From positions 1-44,902 of IMG/VR virus record IMGVR_UViG_3300048839_000566: DNA of 44,902 nt; one strand, given 5' to 3'. Position 1 is the first letter of the stretch. Each line of letters begins with the position of its first letter. Under the pieces are notes generated by a model, which saw only the letters and a program-made list of their open reading frames with translations, did no database searches and was not told the DNA's origin. The stretch is from a virus. Shown one piece after another: positions 27,991 to 37,284 of the stretch. The translations under genes were made by a program, and so were the position numbers.

Positions 27991-28806
27991 TCAGTACAGC
28001 GGCCCGCCGCCGTGTGGGTTTTTGGATGGGATGTAGGGGAAACCGCCGAAATTTACAACGTTGCTGAATTTACCGCACCCCGCCGCACCGGTCGTGTGAT
28101 CGCAGCCAGGCGCGACCGTTACCAAAGCGTTCGAAGGCATTCCGGGGATCGAGCTACCGATCGTAATGTTATTGCCTGAGTGTGTGACGATCATTCGCCG
28201 CTCAACCATGCCGCTACCGTCTGTCCACTCAAGTATCCCACCGGCAAGGTGCCCCGCCGACATCGCGCCGAACGCGTTGCTCGATACCGCATCGCCGGAT
28301 ACTGATGATAACGTCACCGTCGTGTTATACGTCGCACGCGATAACTCGCACCCAGGACCGTATAATCGGTGCGGACACTGCCGGGAATAAAGTCTCCGCA
28401 GCCCCGGACGTAATAGCGAGGTGTTCGCTGGCTCGCACGTCAGCACGGCTTCAGACCCTTTCCAGTCGACCGCGAGCACGCGCCCCACCCAAATTGCGCG
28501 CTCGTCTGTATCGCCAACGTGGAGGCGGTAAACCGTAACGCCGATCACGTCGGCGGGGGTGGCCGCGAGGAACATTGCTGGGATTGCATTATCACGTTTC
28601 AACGTAATTTTCAGCTCGCCGCGCTCCTCCCCAGCATTCGATTCAAGTCCTGTGCGGGTGATCGGTTCCGCAAGCCACGTGCGCGCGTCGTGAACGATAT
28701 CTGTGGCCGCGCTGGTGAAATACCACATAAACATCTGCCGGTTGAATCTGTACAACTCGACCGGCGCCCCGAGCTGAATGGTCTCCTCGTATGCCTCAAA
28801 CGTCAT
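27991..28806 (-). CDS. Tail-tip protein, DUF2163/BR0599 family
   Basis: 271 residues. The C-terminal half has SRQCPHRLYGPGCELSRATY, the cysteine-containing signature of phage BR0599 proteins, and CDHTTGAAGCGKFSNVVNFG then FPYIPSKNPHGGG near the end. The N-terminal half (ELYRFNRQMFMWYFTSAATD; GRVLAVDWKGSEAVLTCEP) is DUF2163-like. In gene-transfer agents and siphophages relatives form part of the tail-tip. Cysteines may hold an iron-sulfur cluster, as in the lambda L protein. Confidence 0.85.
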   Translation of the reverse strand: MTFEAYEETIQLGAPVELYRFNRQMFMWYFTSAATDIVHDARTWLAEPITRTGLESNAGEERGELKITLKRDNAIPAMFLAATPADVIGVTVYRLHVGDTDERAIWVGRVLAVDWKGSEAVLTCEPANTSLLRPGLRRLYSRQCPHRLYGPGCELSRATYNTTVTLSSVSGDAVSSNAFGAMSAGHLAGGILEWTDGSGMVERRMIVTHSGNNITIGSSIPGMPSNALVTVAPGCDHTTGAAGCGKFSNVVNFGGFPYIPSKNPHGGGPLY

Positions 28807-30499
28807 CCCGCACCGCCCTGATATTCACCGATGATTCCGCCCAATCGTACCACCGCCACGCGAACTCGACCGCGTCGGTCTCCAGTCTCGCCGGTACCAT
28901 CCAGCTAATGCGCCGAACGTCGGACGGCTGAACCGTCTGCGGGACAGAGCTGTCGATCGATAACCGCTCCACCGTCGACGATAGTTCGCTAACGCCAGTT
29001 ACTCGCCGATACCATATCGTCCCGTTCAAAAGCTGGATCTGGATATCTCGCCGCCCAGGTTTGCCGGCCAAATGCTGCTCGATGTAGTTGTGCTCGACGT
29101 CGATATATGTCGATCCAGATGATATCTGCGCGACCGGCACAACGTCCTCCAGCCAGGTAGGCCACCACGCCATTTTCTGCCGACCTTTGAGCGCGTAGAA
29201 CAACCCCCTGAGCGCGTCGATCTGCGGTAGCCCGTCCTTGGTGAAGTGGTGCTGTGTCACGATAAAAGGCATCGCCGCGTGGTCGTCTCGCGCAAATTTC
29301 CCGGTGCCGTAATCGAGCACCTGCAAGCGCCGCTGATACTCCGCAGATATGTCCCGGCTCCAATCGGATATCTCGGTAATGACCGGCTGCGAGCGGTAAT
29401 TCGTTGGGGTGTAGCTTGGGGTGTTGCCGTCGGTATCCAGGAGGAAACGGCAGATCGAAATTATTTGATCTCCGGTGAATCGATCTATCGACAGATCCCC
29501 CTCAATATATCCGGCGATCGCCGGGAAGATCCTCGCCGTATTCTGATCCCATGATTGTTCCGTCGGTCGCGTGAAAGTGATTGTGGTGCCGCTGATACCC
29601 TGAATCTCGACAATCTCGAACGTATAATTGCCGGAGCGGATGATCGCGTTACCACCCACAAACCAATCGCTCGACACCCTCGCCAGGGTAACGCCGCTCG
29701 CCCCAGCGGACAGATTAGACGGTAGTCTCTGCCCCTCCCACCAGATCGGCACAAGGAACGTTCTCGCGCCCCACCCGAAAACAATATTTTCGAATTTACG
29801 CCGCTCCTGCCCGCCAGTGATTCCGAATTGGTACTCCAAATAACGCTTTGGCTCCGATCGAAGCGCTATCCGCTGCTCCGTCCCGTCGTAGCTCTCGATG
29901 ACGTTGGTGGACCACTGTAGCCGCTCCAGTAACGGCCTGCTCCAGTCTGGAGCGAACGCCCACGCAAATATCCGCTGCCCATATACCTCAATAATCTCGT
30001 CGCCTGTGTCGAAGTGCAGCGTATAGACGGCATCGACGATCGGCGGACCGTTGATCGTAACCTCAACTTCCCAGGTCTGCTCCTCAAGCGGGAGAATCGT
30101 TGCCGGTGGTGAGTCGGTCGGCGTGATCGTGATCCCATCTGTGCCGCTCTCGCCGATGCTCGACAGGGTGCGATTGACGAAGTAGCCGTTCCAGACGGAA
30201 ACGGCTGTGGTCTGCGCGGTGATGATATTCCCGGCGTTGATCGCGGTTGGGTTGATAATTATTCGGTTGTAGAATTCATCGTTTCCGCCGAGTGACAAGC
30301 CCCGCACTGATGAACCGAAGGTCTGCGGGATAGCTGAAATCGGCGTGTTGTTCGTAATGACCTGATCAACACCGGCGAAGGTAGGCAACCACCCGTCGAA
30401 GGTGACATAATCATCGGCCACGCGAATATTCGACGATATTACCTCGTCATATTCATCACGGATGATGCTCGTCGCGAGAATTGCGCTGAATGTCGCCAT
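28796..30499 (-). CDS. Distal tail / tail-tip protein (567 aa)
   Basis: Starts at ATG 30499 (MATFSAILATSIIRDEYDEV). Beta-rich throughout, with QRIFAWAFAPDWSRPLLERL, RRKFENIVFGWGARTFLVPI and MAWWPTWLEDVVPVAQISSG. This layout is typical of the long gene before BR0599 in Mu-like siphophages of the D3112/B3 sort. A longer frame upstream is not needed. Confidence 0.75.
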   Translation of the reverse strand: MATFSAILATSIIRDEYDEVISSNIRVADDYVTFDGWLPTFAGVDQVITNNTPISAIPQTFGSSVRGLSLGGNDEFYNRIIINPTAINAGNIITAQTTAVSVWNGYFVNRTLSSIGESGTDGITITPTDSPPATILPLEEQTWEVEVTINGPPIVDAVYTLHFDTGDEIIEVYGQRIFAWAFAPDWSRPLLERLQWSTNVIESYDGTEQRIALRSEPKRYLEYQFGITGGQERRKFENIVFGWGARTFLVPIWWEGQRLPSNLSAGASGVTLARVSSDWFVGGNAIIRSGNYTFEIVEIQGISGTTITFTRPTEQSWDQNTARIFPAIAGYIEGDLSIDRFTGDQIISICRFLLDTDGNTPSYTPTNYRSQPVITEISDWSRDISAEYQRRLQVLDYGTGKFARDDHAAMPFIVTQHHFTKDGLPQIDALRGLFYALKGRQKMAWWPTWLEDVVPVAQISSGSTYIDVEHNYIEQHLAGKPGRRDIQIQLLNGTIWYRRVTGVSELSSTVERLSIDSSVPQTVQPSDVRRISWMVPARLETDAVEFAWRWYDWAESSVNIRAVRDDV

Positions 30500-30501
30500 A
30501 A

Positions 30502-31431
30502 TTATTTCTTGTATGCTATGCCGTAGTTTTCGCTGTTCACATATCCCTCCGCAGTGGTCCCGCCCGAGTTTTTCGCGGACCACGGAAACGCCATCCAGTC
30601 AGTTAGTATCGTATCGCCCGGGTTGATATTGGCGATGTTGATTAGAGCGCAATTGCTAATTCGGCCAATGGGGCGCAGCTGATAGCCGCTCAAGTTTTCC
30701 GAATACGACAACTCTATTGGCGTCAGCACTGCCCGACCGTTGTATGTATTTGGTTGGCTGCCGTAGATTATTCCAAAACTGTGCAGGAGCCCTGAGCCAA
30801 TATCGCCTGCCACAAAACTAAAAGTCTTAACCGTTCCACCACCATACGTTATTTGCAGGCTCCCGCGAATGGTAAACACTTGCGGATATCCGAAAGGGCT
30901 GTAGTGATATCCGTTTAATATGCTGTACAAGTTACCGCTGCCATATTGGGAGTTCGAGTCGTTATAGATGCCGCTCGCATATACACCACCAACCCACGAT
31001 CCATACTTCTCGACATATCCAGCATGGATGTGCTGGTATGCGCCGCCCTTCCATTCAGCGACGCAATGGGCTGAATAGCCGTTTGCAAACATCCAGTATC
31101 GCGAAGGCGCGGTGCCAAGCAGAATAAGCATGTTTGACGCCGTATAGCATCCGGTCTGCGCGTTTAGCCGCCCTGTTGTCGGGTTAACCGTTCCGGTATT
31201 GAGTGTAAGCCTGTCCGGGTTTGTTGTCGGCCACGCAAGATATATATATTGAGAGTCGCGCAATAGTGCGCGACCTGTCCAGTTTGTTGATCCGGAGCCG
31301 TTCGCCGCTCCGCTATCTGCCGTAAACGTCCAAGTATTCCCCAGCGAAAAGCCGCACTGAGCGACAATCCAGTTGATATAGGTATCGATGAGCGCTGTAG
31401 TGCTTGCCGGTACTCCGGTTTGATATGCCAT
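30502..31431 (-). CDS. Virion structural protein (tail), paralogue of the next gene
   Basis: 309 residues, start two bases after the preceding stop. LLLLGTA-type core: SNMLILLGTAPSRYWMFANG, AYQHIHAGYVEKYGSW and ASGIYNDSNSQYGS. The order helix, strand, Y/W-x-x-A-N-G, I/C-x-A-G-(Y/F), then aromatic-rich end is shared with 31434-32618, indicating duplication. Likely decorates the tail tip. Confidence 0.75.
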   Translation of the reverse strand: MAYQTGVPASTTALIDTYINWIVAQCGFSLGNTWTFTADSGAANGSGSTNWTGRALLRDSQYIYLAWPTTNPDRLTLNTGTVNPTTGRLNAQTGCYTASNMLILLGTAPSRYWMFANGYSAHCVAEWKGGAYQHIHAGYVEKYGSWVGGVYASGIYNDSNSQYGSGNLYSILNGYHYSPFGYPQVFTIRGSLQITYGGGTVKTFSFVAGDIGSGLLHSFGIIYGSQPNTYNGRAVLTPIELSYSENLSGYQLRPIGRISNCALINIANINPGDTILTDWMAFPWSAKNSGGTTAEGYVNSENYGIAYKK

Positions 31432-31433
31432 CT

Positions 31434-32618
31434 TTACTCCAATTTAAATGCTGCGAAATGATCGATAGCGGTTCGAAATGTGTTCTGCACCACAAGATAA
31501 TCAACGCCGGAAATCTGCGCGATATTTTCGCTCGCGTTTGCCTCTCCGCTTATTGCGTAGACGCCGTCGAGATCGCCGAACACGTCTTTGGTAGGCGTTG
31601 ATCGAGTCAGCGTTGTCGGAAACGTTACATAAGTCCCGTCAACTCCTCGCAAAATAATTGGTGCGGTTCCGCTATATCCACCTGCGCCAAAAGGGGAGAC
31701 GCTGGCGCCGGGATTGATTTTGTTCCCATTGCCATCAATAATGTCGAAGCTTAGCCAGCTTCCGTTTTTTTCTCTCAGTTTCAGCGTATCGTCAGGGCAA
31801 AAAAATGCGGAGTGATCATATCCGGTGTCGCTATATCTTATGGACGAATCCTCGCACCCGCCCACCGCCAGCGGATAAGGATATTCACTAGGCGTTCCGG
31901 TCGGGAGGATGAAACCGGCATACATGCACTCGTAGACTGTTGTGACTTTCGCCACAGCCATGAATCGACGCCCGTTGGCGATGAACCAATAGGGGATGCT
32001 CGATCCAGAAAGCAGCAGCATATATACCGGGCTGCTCGTTCCAGGCTGTAGCGTCGTGGTGTTATCCCCCAGCAGGTGCCCGGTTGCGCCGACTATCCCG
32101 ATGTTATATATGTCTGATCCGGCGTTGTCTGAGATGAACAGGTTTACGAAAATCTGATCGGTCCCCGCCGTTCCGTGCCCTCGAAAAAAATGGCGTTTGA
32201 TCCCGGTGGCCGTGTAGATCCTGATCAGGTCCCAGCTTTGCCCAGCCGTCGCGAGAGCATTTGCCGCCTGCACCTGCACGGTGTATTGATCGTTGAGCGC
32301 ATTGGCGCCCGAAACATCTGTCAGTTCGAATGCGATTCGCCCGTTATCGTAAGGGGTGCCGACGGTTGCGTTTGCGGTGGCGCCGGTTACCGATCCAACC
32401 ACGCTCCACGTGTTCGTTCCTGCGTTGGTGCAGGTGACCGTCCACGTCTCCGCCACTGCGCTGGCCCTGCCTCGCATATAGACAAGGCGCACACCGCCGA
32501 CAAGGGTGGGTGAAGCGTAAGTAACCACGCCGGTGATAAACGCGCTGAGTTTGTCCAGCATGTCGGTGCTGCTCGTTGCGTGCGGGACCGATGTTCCGTT
32601 TGAAATAAGTACCGCCAT
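31434..32618 (-). CDS. Virion structural protein (tail)
   Basis: 394 residues, start overlapping the tape-measure stop. An extra N-terminal jelly-roll-like domain (SWDLIRIYTATGIKRHFFRG; NDQYTVQVQAANALATAG) precedes the part shared with the 309-aa neighbour: YMLLLSGSSIPYWFIANGRR and YECMYAGFILPTGTPSEYPY. Located between tape measure and tail tip, so a minor tail protein. Confidence 0.75.
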   Translation of the reverse strand: MAVLISNGTSVPHATSSTDMLDKLSAFITGVVTYASPTLVGGVRLVYMRGRASAVAETWTVTCTNAGTNTWSVVGSVTGATANATVGTPYDNGRIAFELTDVSGANALNDQYTVQVQAANALATAGQSWDLIRIYTATGIKRHFFRGHGTAGTDQIFVNLFISDNAGSDIYNIGIVGATGHLLGDNTTTLQPGTSSPVYMLLLSGSSIPYWFIANGRRFMAVAKVTTVYECMYAGFILPTGTPSEYPYPLAVGGCEDSSIRYSDTGYDHSAFFCPDDTLKLREKNGSWLSFDIIDGNGNKINPGASVSPFGAGGYSGTAPIILRGVDGTYVTFPTTLTRSTPTKDVFGDLDGVYAISGEANASENIAQISGVDYLVVQNTFRTAIDHFAAFKLE

Positions 32619-35600
32619 TATATAAGCACCTGTTTGATTAGCCCCGAATTCCGCTGAATGACGTTCAGGAATGTCTGCTCTCCCGAACTGCTCGACATAT
32701 AGTCCGCGACCATGTTCGGATCGATCACGTTGATGATGCGGGTTCCTGCGCCTTGAGCGGTTGATTGATTCGCCGCGTGGCGTGGATCGGATCTTGTCAG
32801 CACCTCTTCCCCTCGCTGTAATATTGCGGGCACCTCGCCGGGTTGCAGTCCTGCGATCCCGCCAGCGTGATAACGTGGCGCTGCGGCAAATACGAACGCC
32901 GGGACGGTGCGAATTTGCCCGCCCCCTCCTGCAATCCCGCCCCGGTGTTTGACGCCTGCTCCAACCAGGCTCGCCACCGCAGCTCCGCCGGGAATCATAT
33001 TAAGCACTGCCAAAACCGCTTGAAGCGCAATCGCTTTGGCGATCATCTGCGCGATCGAGCGCACAAAATCGCGGGCGAAATCTTTTATCCCATCCTTCGC
33101 CGACTTGCTGCCGTCGGCGATCGCCATCAGGTTTTCTGCCAGACCGTCCACCGCAGACGACGCGATATTAGATACAAGCATCCGCTGGAGTTCATCCAGT
33201 TGCGCGGTAAGGTTCTTTATTGCGAGACCGGCACCGCTACCGCCCTGGTTCGACAAGTCTTCTATTTCAGCATCAAGTTCGGCCAGCGCAGCAGCCGCGC
33301 CGGGTGCGCCTTGATTGGCGAGCTCGGCCAGTTCGATCCGCAGCTCCCTGAGTTGTTCGATCGCCTTTGCTCTCGCCGCCTCGATCTCCTGGTTCCCCGC
33401 CTCTTTTGGCGTATCGCCAGTGGTGACGCGAGCGTCGACGCTTTGTTCCTTCGTCGATAGATCGGTGAGCGCGGCAGATATTTTCTCTTTTACCGCGTCG
33501 AGCTGCGACTCGGTTTTTTCAAGGTTAATGAGTTTCTCGACAATTTCAATTCCAGCCTGCTTGCTTTTCGCTTTCAGCTGTTCAATGATCGGATCATATT
33601 GCGCAGACAATTCAGCGGCACGCGCTCCCTCGATATCTCCCGATGACCGCATCAGCCGAATTCGAATGTCGAGCATATCCGCCGCAAGCTTTTCTTCTTC
33701 GCGTTTGCGCTCCTCGATGAGCCGCTTTGATTCCGCAGCCGACTCTTTTTCGGTCTCGGTTGCGCGCTCCATCGCTTCGATACGCCCCGCGATTGCGGCG
33801 ACCCGGTTTTGTTCCTCCACACTCGCGCCAAGCTGCGCAGCATTGTATCGCGCAATATCCGCCGCAGATTTGCCGTATGTCTCCGCCTCCTGCTTGAGAC
33901 TTTCTGTCATATCGGCGAGCTGTTTTTTCCGCTGCTCCGCAAGCTTGGCCGATTCCTCGTCCGCTTTTTTCTTGGTGGCCTTTTTTCGCTCCGCCTCAAG
34001 CGCCGCATCGCCTTCTGCCTTTATCTGCTCGAGCGTTTTTTTGCTATCCGCTCCAGCCGCTCCAGCCTTCGCCTCGTCCGGGATATCCTTGAGCCCTCGT
34101 ATCTGCCGGATGCGCGCTTCGATGCGCGCCTCCTCCGCTTTTGCAGCATCCTCGGTGTAGAAGAGCGCCGCTCGCAAAGCGGTCCCGCCAGCCGTTCCGC
34201 TCGTCATGGATTTGAAGATCTTCAGCTTGATCCCCAGTTCGTCGAGTTCCGTTGCGTAGCCGGTCATATCCGCCGCCGCAAATGCGAGCACCTCGCCAAA
34301 TTTAGCGATGCCCGCCCCCGCCTCCGCAGCGAGGCCGACAATACGAACCAGGCCGCCCGCAAGGGTGGATAGCCCCTCGGCTATGCCCGGATCAGTGAGC
34401 GTCTTGCGTAGATCCTCGATCGCTCCGGTGAGCGGCGATACGTCGATCTGGCCGAATGTTTTCACTACGTCGTTCTGTAGCTGCGTCATCGCGCCGGAAA
34501 CGGTAAGGGGAATCAACTTGAATTTTTCGTCAACCTGGGTCGCCATTTTTTGGAGCGCCGCGAAGACCAGACCGGCGGACAGTTCGCCCTGCTCCCCCAT
34601 TTTTTTCAGGTCGGCAGTGGCAACGCCAAGCCCGTCGGCGATCGCGATCGCAAGACCCGGCGTCTGCTCCAGAATAGAATTTAATTCCTGCGAACCGTTT
34701 TTGAAGTCCCCCGACAGCGCTTGACCGAACTGGGTCAGCGCCGCCGCTGCCGAGTCCGCCGATGGAGATGTGAGCGCGATCGACTTATTAACGGTTTCCA
34801 GTACACCGGTAATTTCGCTTTGCGATTTCCCGAGTTTTTCTGTCGAGCGTTGCAATGTCGCATAAGTGCCAGCAACCGTCGCCATCGGTGAACGTGTCGC
34901 CTGCGCGATCCGGTAGACCTCTTCCTGGGCGGTTTTAAAATCCTCCTGGGATTTAGTTGTGATCTTTAATTGCGCCGATAATTGCGAATATTCGTCGGTG
35001 ACATTTGCTATCCCCTTGAGCGCAGCTATCGCCGAATAGGCCGTCAGGAATCCGGTAACAGCGGTAGCCGCTTTGCCCATCGCCCCAGCCATCGCGCCTG
35101 ATGCTTTCGACTGCTCTTTTTCCGCTTGCTTCGCTTTTCGGATCAGCTCGTCATATGCGGCAGATACCGATCGGCGTTCCGCGTCGGTTTTGATTTTTGA
35201 TATGTCGCGCTTTTTGTTCAGTTCGAGGAGCGACGATCCAGCGAGTCCGTAGGCTTTCGCCTGGTGTTGCAGATCGTCCGCAAGCGCCTGAGCCGATGCG
35301 CGCTCGCGCTCCTGTGCTCGCGCCAGCTTTTCGGCTTCGGAAGCTTTTTGTCTTGCGGCTTGCGCCGCAGCTTTTTGCGCTGCCGCTTCCTCCTTTGCTG
35401 CCGATGCCGTCGCCTTTCCGTCTGCGCCGCCGGTGATCTTCGCGGACGTATCGTCAGCGCCTTTCGATTTTCGTCGCGCCGCCGATACTTTGTTTTCCGC
35501 CTCGACGACTTTATCAAGCGCCTTGCCGGTCTTCTCCGCGCTCGCCCCGACCCCATCGAGTTCCCGTTGTAAAGCGTCGAGACCCTTCGCCGCATCCGCT

Positions 35601-35707
35601 GCGTCGTCGTCGGTCTGTCCGAGCGCATCGCTTACGCTGTCGAGCTGCTTGCGGAACTGGTCGAGTTCCGCCCGAATCCTGATTTTTAATTCGAGATCAT
35701 TCGCCAT
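32618..35707 (-). CDS. Tape measure protein
   Basis: 1029 residues. Long Ala/Glu/Lys coiled coils at the N-terminus, then a hydrophobic stretch (AAIAALKGIANV-like FLTAYSAIAALKGIANVTDE) and the tape-measure N-domain YSQLSAQLKITTKSQEDFKT ... YRIAQATRSPMATVAGTYAT. The C-terminal region reads LMAIADGSKSAKDGIKDFAR then FVRSIAQMIAKAIALQAVLA, the lambda-type tape C-terminus. At about 0.15 nm per residue a tail near 150 nm is expected. ATG lies within the end of the GT frame. Confidence 0.93.
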   Translation of the reverse strand: MANDLELKIRIRAELDQFRKQLDSVSDALGQTDDDAADAAKGLDALQRELDGVGASAEKTGKALDKVVEAENKVSAARRKSKGADDTSAKITGGADGKATASAAKEEAAAQKAAAQAARQKASEAEKLARAQERERASAQALADDLQHQAKAYGLAGSSLLELNKKRDISKIKTDAERRSVSAAYDELIRKAKQAEKEQSKASGAMAGAMGKAATAVTGFLTAYSAIAALKGIANVTDEYSQLSAQLKITTKSQEDFKTAQEEVYRIAQATRSPMATVAGTYATLQRSTEKLGKSQSEITGVLETVNKSIALTSPSADSAAAALTQFGQALSGDFKNGSQELNSILEQTPGLAIAIADGLGVATADLKKMGEQGELSAGLVFAALQKMATQVDEKFKLIPLTVSGAMTQLQNDVVKTFGQIDVSPLTGAIEDLRKTLTDPGIAEGLSTLAGGLVRIVGLAAEAGAGIAKFGEVLAFAAADMTGYATELDELGIKLKIFKSMTSGTAGGTALRAALFYTEDAAKAEEARIEARIRQIRGLKDIPDEAKAGAAGADSKKTLEQIKAEGDAALEAERKKATKKKADEESAKLAEQRKKQLADMTESLKQEAETYGKSAADIARYNAAQLGASVEEQNRVAAIAGRIEAMERATETEKESAAESKRLIEERKREEEKLAADMLDIRIRLMRSSGDIEGARAAELSAQYDPIIEQLKAKSKQAGIEIVEKLINLEKTESQLDAVKEKISAALTDLSTKEQSVDARVTTGDTPKEAGNQEIEAARAKAIEQLRELRIELAELANQGAPGAAAALAELDAEIEDLSNQGGSGAGLAIKNLTAQLDELQRMLVSNIASSAVDGLAENLMAIADGSKSAKDGIKDFARDFVRSIAQMIAKAIALQAVLAVLNMIPGGAAVASLVGAGVKHRGGIAGGGGQIRTVPAFVFAAAPRYHAGGIAGLQPGEVPAILQRGEEVLTRSDPRHAANQSTAQGAGTRIINVIDPNMVADYMSSSSGEQTFLNVIQRNSGLIKQVLI

Positions 35708-36283
35708 CGTCGATCGCCTTCAGAAACTTTTTCCAGTCGTTCGATTCGTATTGCGCAGCTCGCGCCGCGATCGCCAGCCATTTCGATCTCTGCCGCTCTT
35801 GCCGGGTGACCGATGACAGGAACCCCAGGAACTGCGCGAACGTAAAATTCATTATCTCGCCGTATTGGTGGCCGCCCGAGACAAGCGCCTGGATTGCGTC
35901 AAACCACCCGCCAGACTTGCCAGCGCAGCCAGTTGGGCCGTCATTTTTAGCAGGCTCGGCCCCAGCCTTTGAACAAAAAAATCGCTATTTTTATTGAATA
36001 TCGCAGCGCAAACGTTCAGGAACTCATCCACCTCCGCGCCGTCAATATCTTTTCGCGGAACTCCGAGCGCAATCTCGACCACCCGAATCATTTCCTCCGG
36101 CAATATGTCGATCATATCTATTAGATCAGCGTCAGCCGCAACCTGCTCCAGCTTTCCGCCAGCGAATAGTTTTTTGATGCTGAGGAGTTGTCCGACTTTG
36201 AGCGCGTGGATTTCTATATCGCGCCCGAGGAACCGAACAACGTCGGGAGAAGGTGGAACAATATCGTTGTCATGCACCGCCAC
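35697..36283 (-). CDS. Tail assembly chaperone GT (frameshift product)
   Basis: Joining the G frame to the -1 frame at the T7 slippery site gives 195 residues. After the slip it continues CSKAGAEPAKNDGPTGCAGK, SGGWFDAIQALVSGGHQYGE, then MNFTFAQFLGFLSSVTRQER and ends KKFLKAIDDGE at TGA 35697-35699. The aromatic W-F-D and the conserved end match the T domain of G/GT chaperones that hold the tape measure during tail-tube assembly. The segment from MNFTFAQF could also be translated alone (51 aa) from an ATG overlapping the G stop. Confidence 0.8.
35852..36283 (-). CDS. Tail assembly chaperone G
   Basis: 143 residues from GTG 36283 (AGGAGCG eight bases upstream), beginning (M)AVHDNDIVPPSPDVVRFLG. 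The helical core EIHALKVGQLLSIKKLFAGG and EEMIRVVEIALGVPRKDIDG is typical of the first tail chaperone gene, located between tail tube and tape measure. The frame after the slippery site (QRLGPSLLKMTAQLAALASL) is low complexity. Confidence 0.82.
   Translation of the reverse strand: MAVHDNDIVPPSPDVVRFLGRDIEIHALKVGQLLSIKKLFAGGKLEQVAADADLIDMIDILPEEMIRVVEIALGVPRKDIDGAEVDEFLNVCAAIFNKNSDFFVQRLGPSLLKMTAQLAALASLAGGLTQSRRLSRAATNTAR
35975..35981 (-). other. Slippery heptamer for -1 programmed frameshift
   Basis: Minus-strand T TTT TTT in the G frame (GAT TTT TTT GTT), fitting X-XXY-YYZ. Slipping back one base opens the 92-codon T frame that ends next to the tape-measure start. The position, 43 codons before the G stop, is normal for G/GT. 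Confidence 0.75.
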
Positions 36284-36346
36284 AGATTGCGCTCCTGCAA
36301 TTGTGAAAAAAAGGGGCGCGAACGCCCCCAACCCACACACATTTCT

Positions 36347-37270
36347 TTAGTCGACGATATCCGCCTTGAAATATTGCGAAACGGTGGTGCCGTTTTTGGT
36401 CGAGTCTTTTGATACCTTGCCGGACAGTTCGAGCGCCAAATAATCCTCGCCGATGAAACTCAGGTTCTGCGCCGGACCGAACGTTACCTTGTGCGCCCTC
36501 ACTCTCACCGACTTGCCGCTGCGCGCCTCGTTCAATCCGGCAAAAAACAGCTCGTATGTTTGAGCCGAATTTAACAGCGCCTCCACCGCGTTCCCCGCCG
36601 CTTTGGTGTAGGACACCTGCGCCGGTTCGCCGCTCGATATCCCAGCAGCCAGGAACGTAATGCCCGCAGCCGAAACGGTGTAGTCGGTATTGACCACCAT
36701 CGTTGTTTTTCCGACGCACGTCCACGTCACCGTACCGTCAACGACGGTATCTCCGACAACTGTCGGATATGTTGGAGGAGATCCTGCGCTTGTCCCTGCG
36801 GCTGTCGCTTTGTAAATATATCCGTTTGCCGCAGCCGGGAGAATGTAATCGCCGAGAGCATAGGCGGTTGTGTTCGCCCGCGCTGCCGCTGCGGACTGCG
36901 TATGCGTCACGGTAACGGTCTGTGTGGTGTTGATCGGGAAGGCGGTCGGACCGATCGCGCCCGGATATACGTTGCCGAGCGCCTCGTTAGATACCGATCC
37001 GGCTGCGATTGCGGAGGACGTTCCGAAGGTCGCGACCGCAAGGTTGTCGTCGTTCAGATCGTGGAGCGTCATCGCCACTTCCACGCCGCTGATACGTCGA
37101 ACCGAGTTATATAATCCGCCGCCGCCCTGCGTGTAGTCCTTCAACTCCTTGGCCTCTTCCGAGATCGAGAAGTTAAGGTTCGAGCAGTTGCCCACCTCGA
37201 CCAAGCCAGCGCTTGCGCCAGCCACCCGCATATATACCTTGCCCGATCCGATATAGGAATAGTCAGCCAT
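36347..37270 (-). CDS. Major tail tube protein with inserted beta domain
   Basis: 307 residues. N-terminal MADYSYIGSGKVYMRVAGAS, VGNCSNLNFSISEEAKELKD and C-terminal FIGEDYLALELSGKVSKDST fit a siphophage tube protein. Residues about 130-190 (TTAYALGDYILPAAANGYIY; VVGDTVVDGTVTWTCVGKTT) form an extra Ig- or carbohydrate-binding-like domain with the Y-A-x-G-D ... D-G-T-V-T-W pattern, which would stud the tail surface. Confidence 0.88.
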   Translation of the reverse strand: MADYSYIGSGKVYMRVAGASAGLVEVGNCSNLNFSISEEAKELKDYTQGGGGLYNSVRRISGVEVAMTLHDLNDDNLAVATFGTSSAIAAGSVSNEALGNVYPGAIGPTAFPINTTQTVTVTHTQSAAAARANTTAYALGDYILPAAANGYIYKATAAGTSAGSPPTYPTVVGDTVVDGTVTWTCVGKTTMVVNTDYTVSAAGITFLAAGISSGEPAQVSYTKAAGNAVEALLNSAQTYELFFAGLNEARSGKSVRVRAHKVTFGPAQNLSFIGEDYLALELSGKVSKDSTKNGTTVSQYFKADIVD

Positions 37271-37284
37271 TGTTTGTCACCTCG

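Noticed and set aside
33315-34160. 281-codon Ser/Ala-rich plus-strand frame opposite the tape measure
   Set aside because: Reverse-strand shadow of the Ala/Glu/Lys coiled coil; no recognisable domain.
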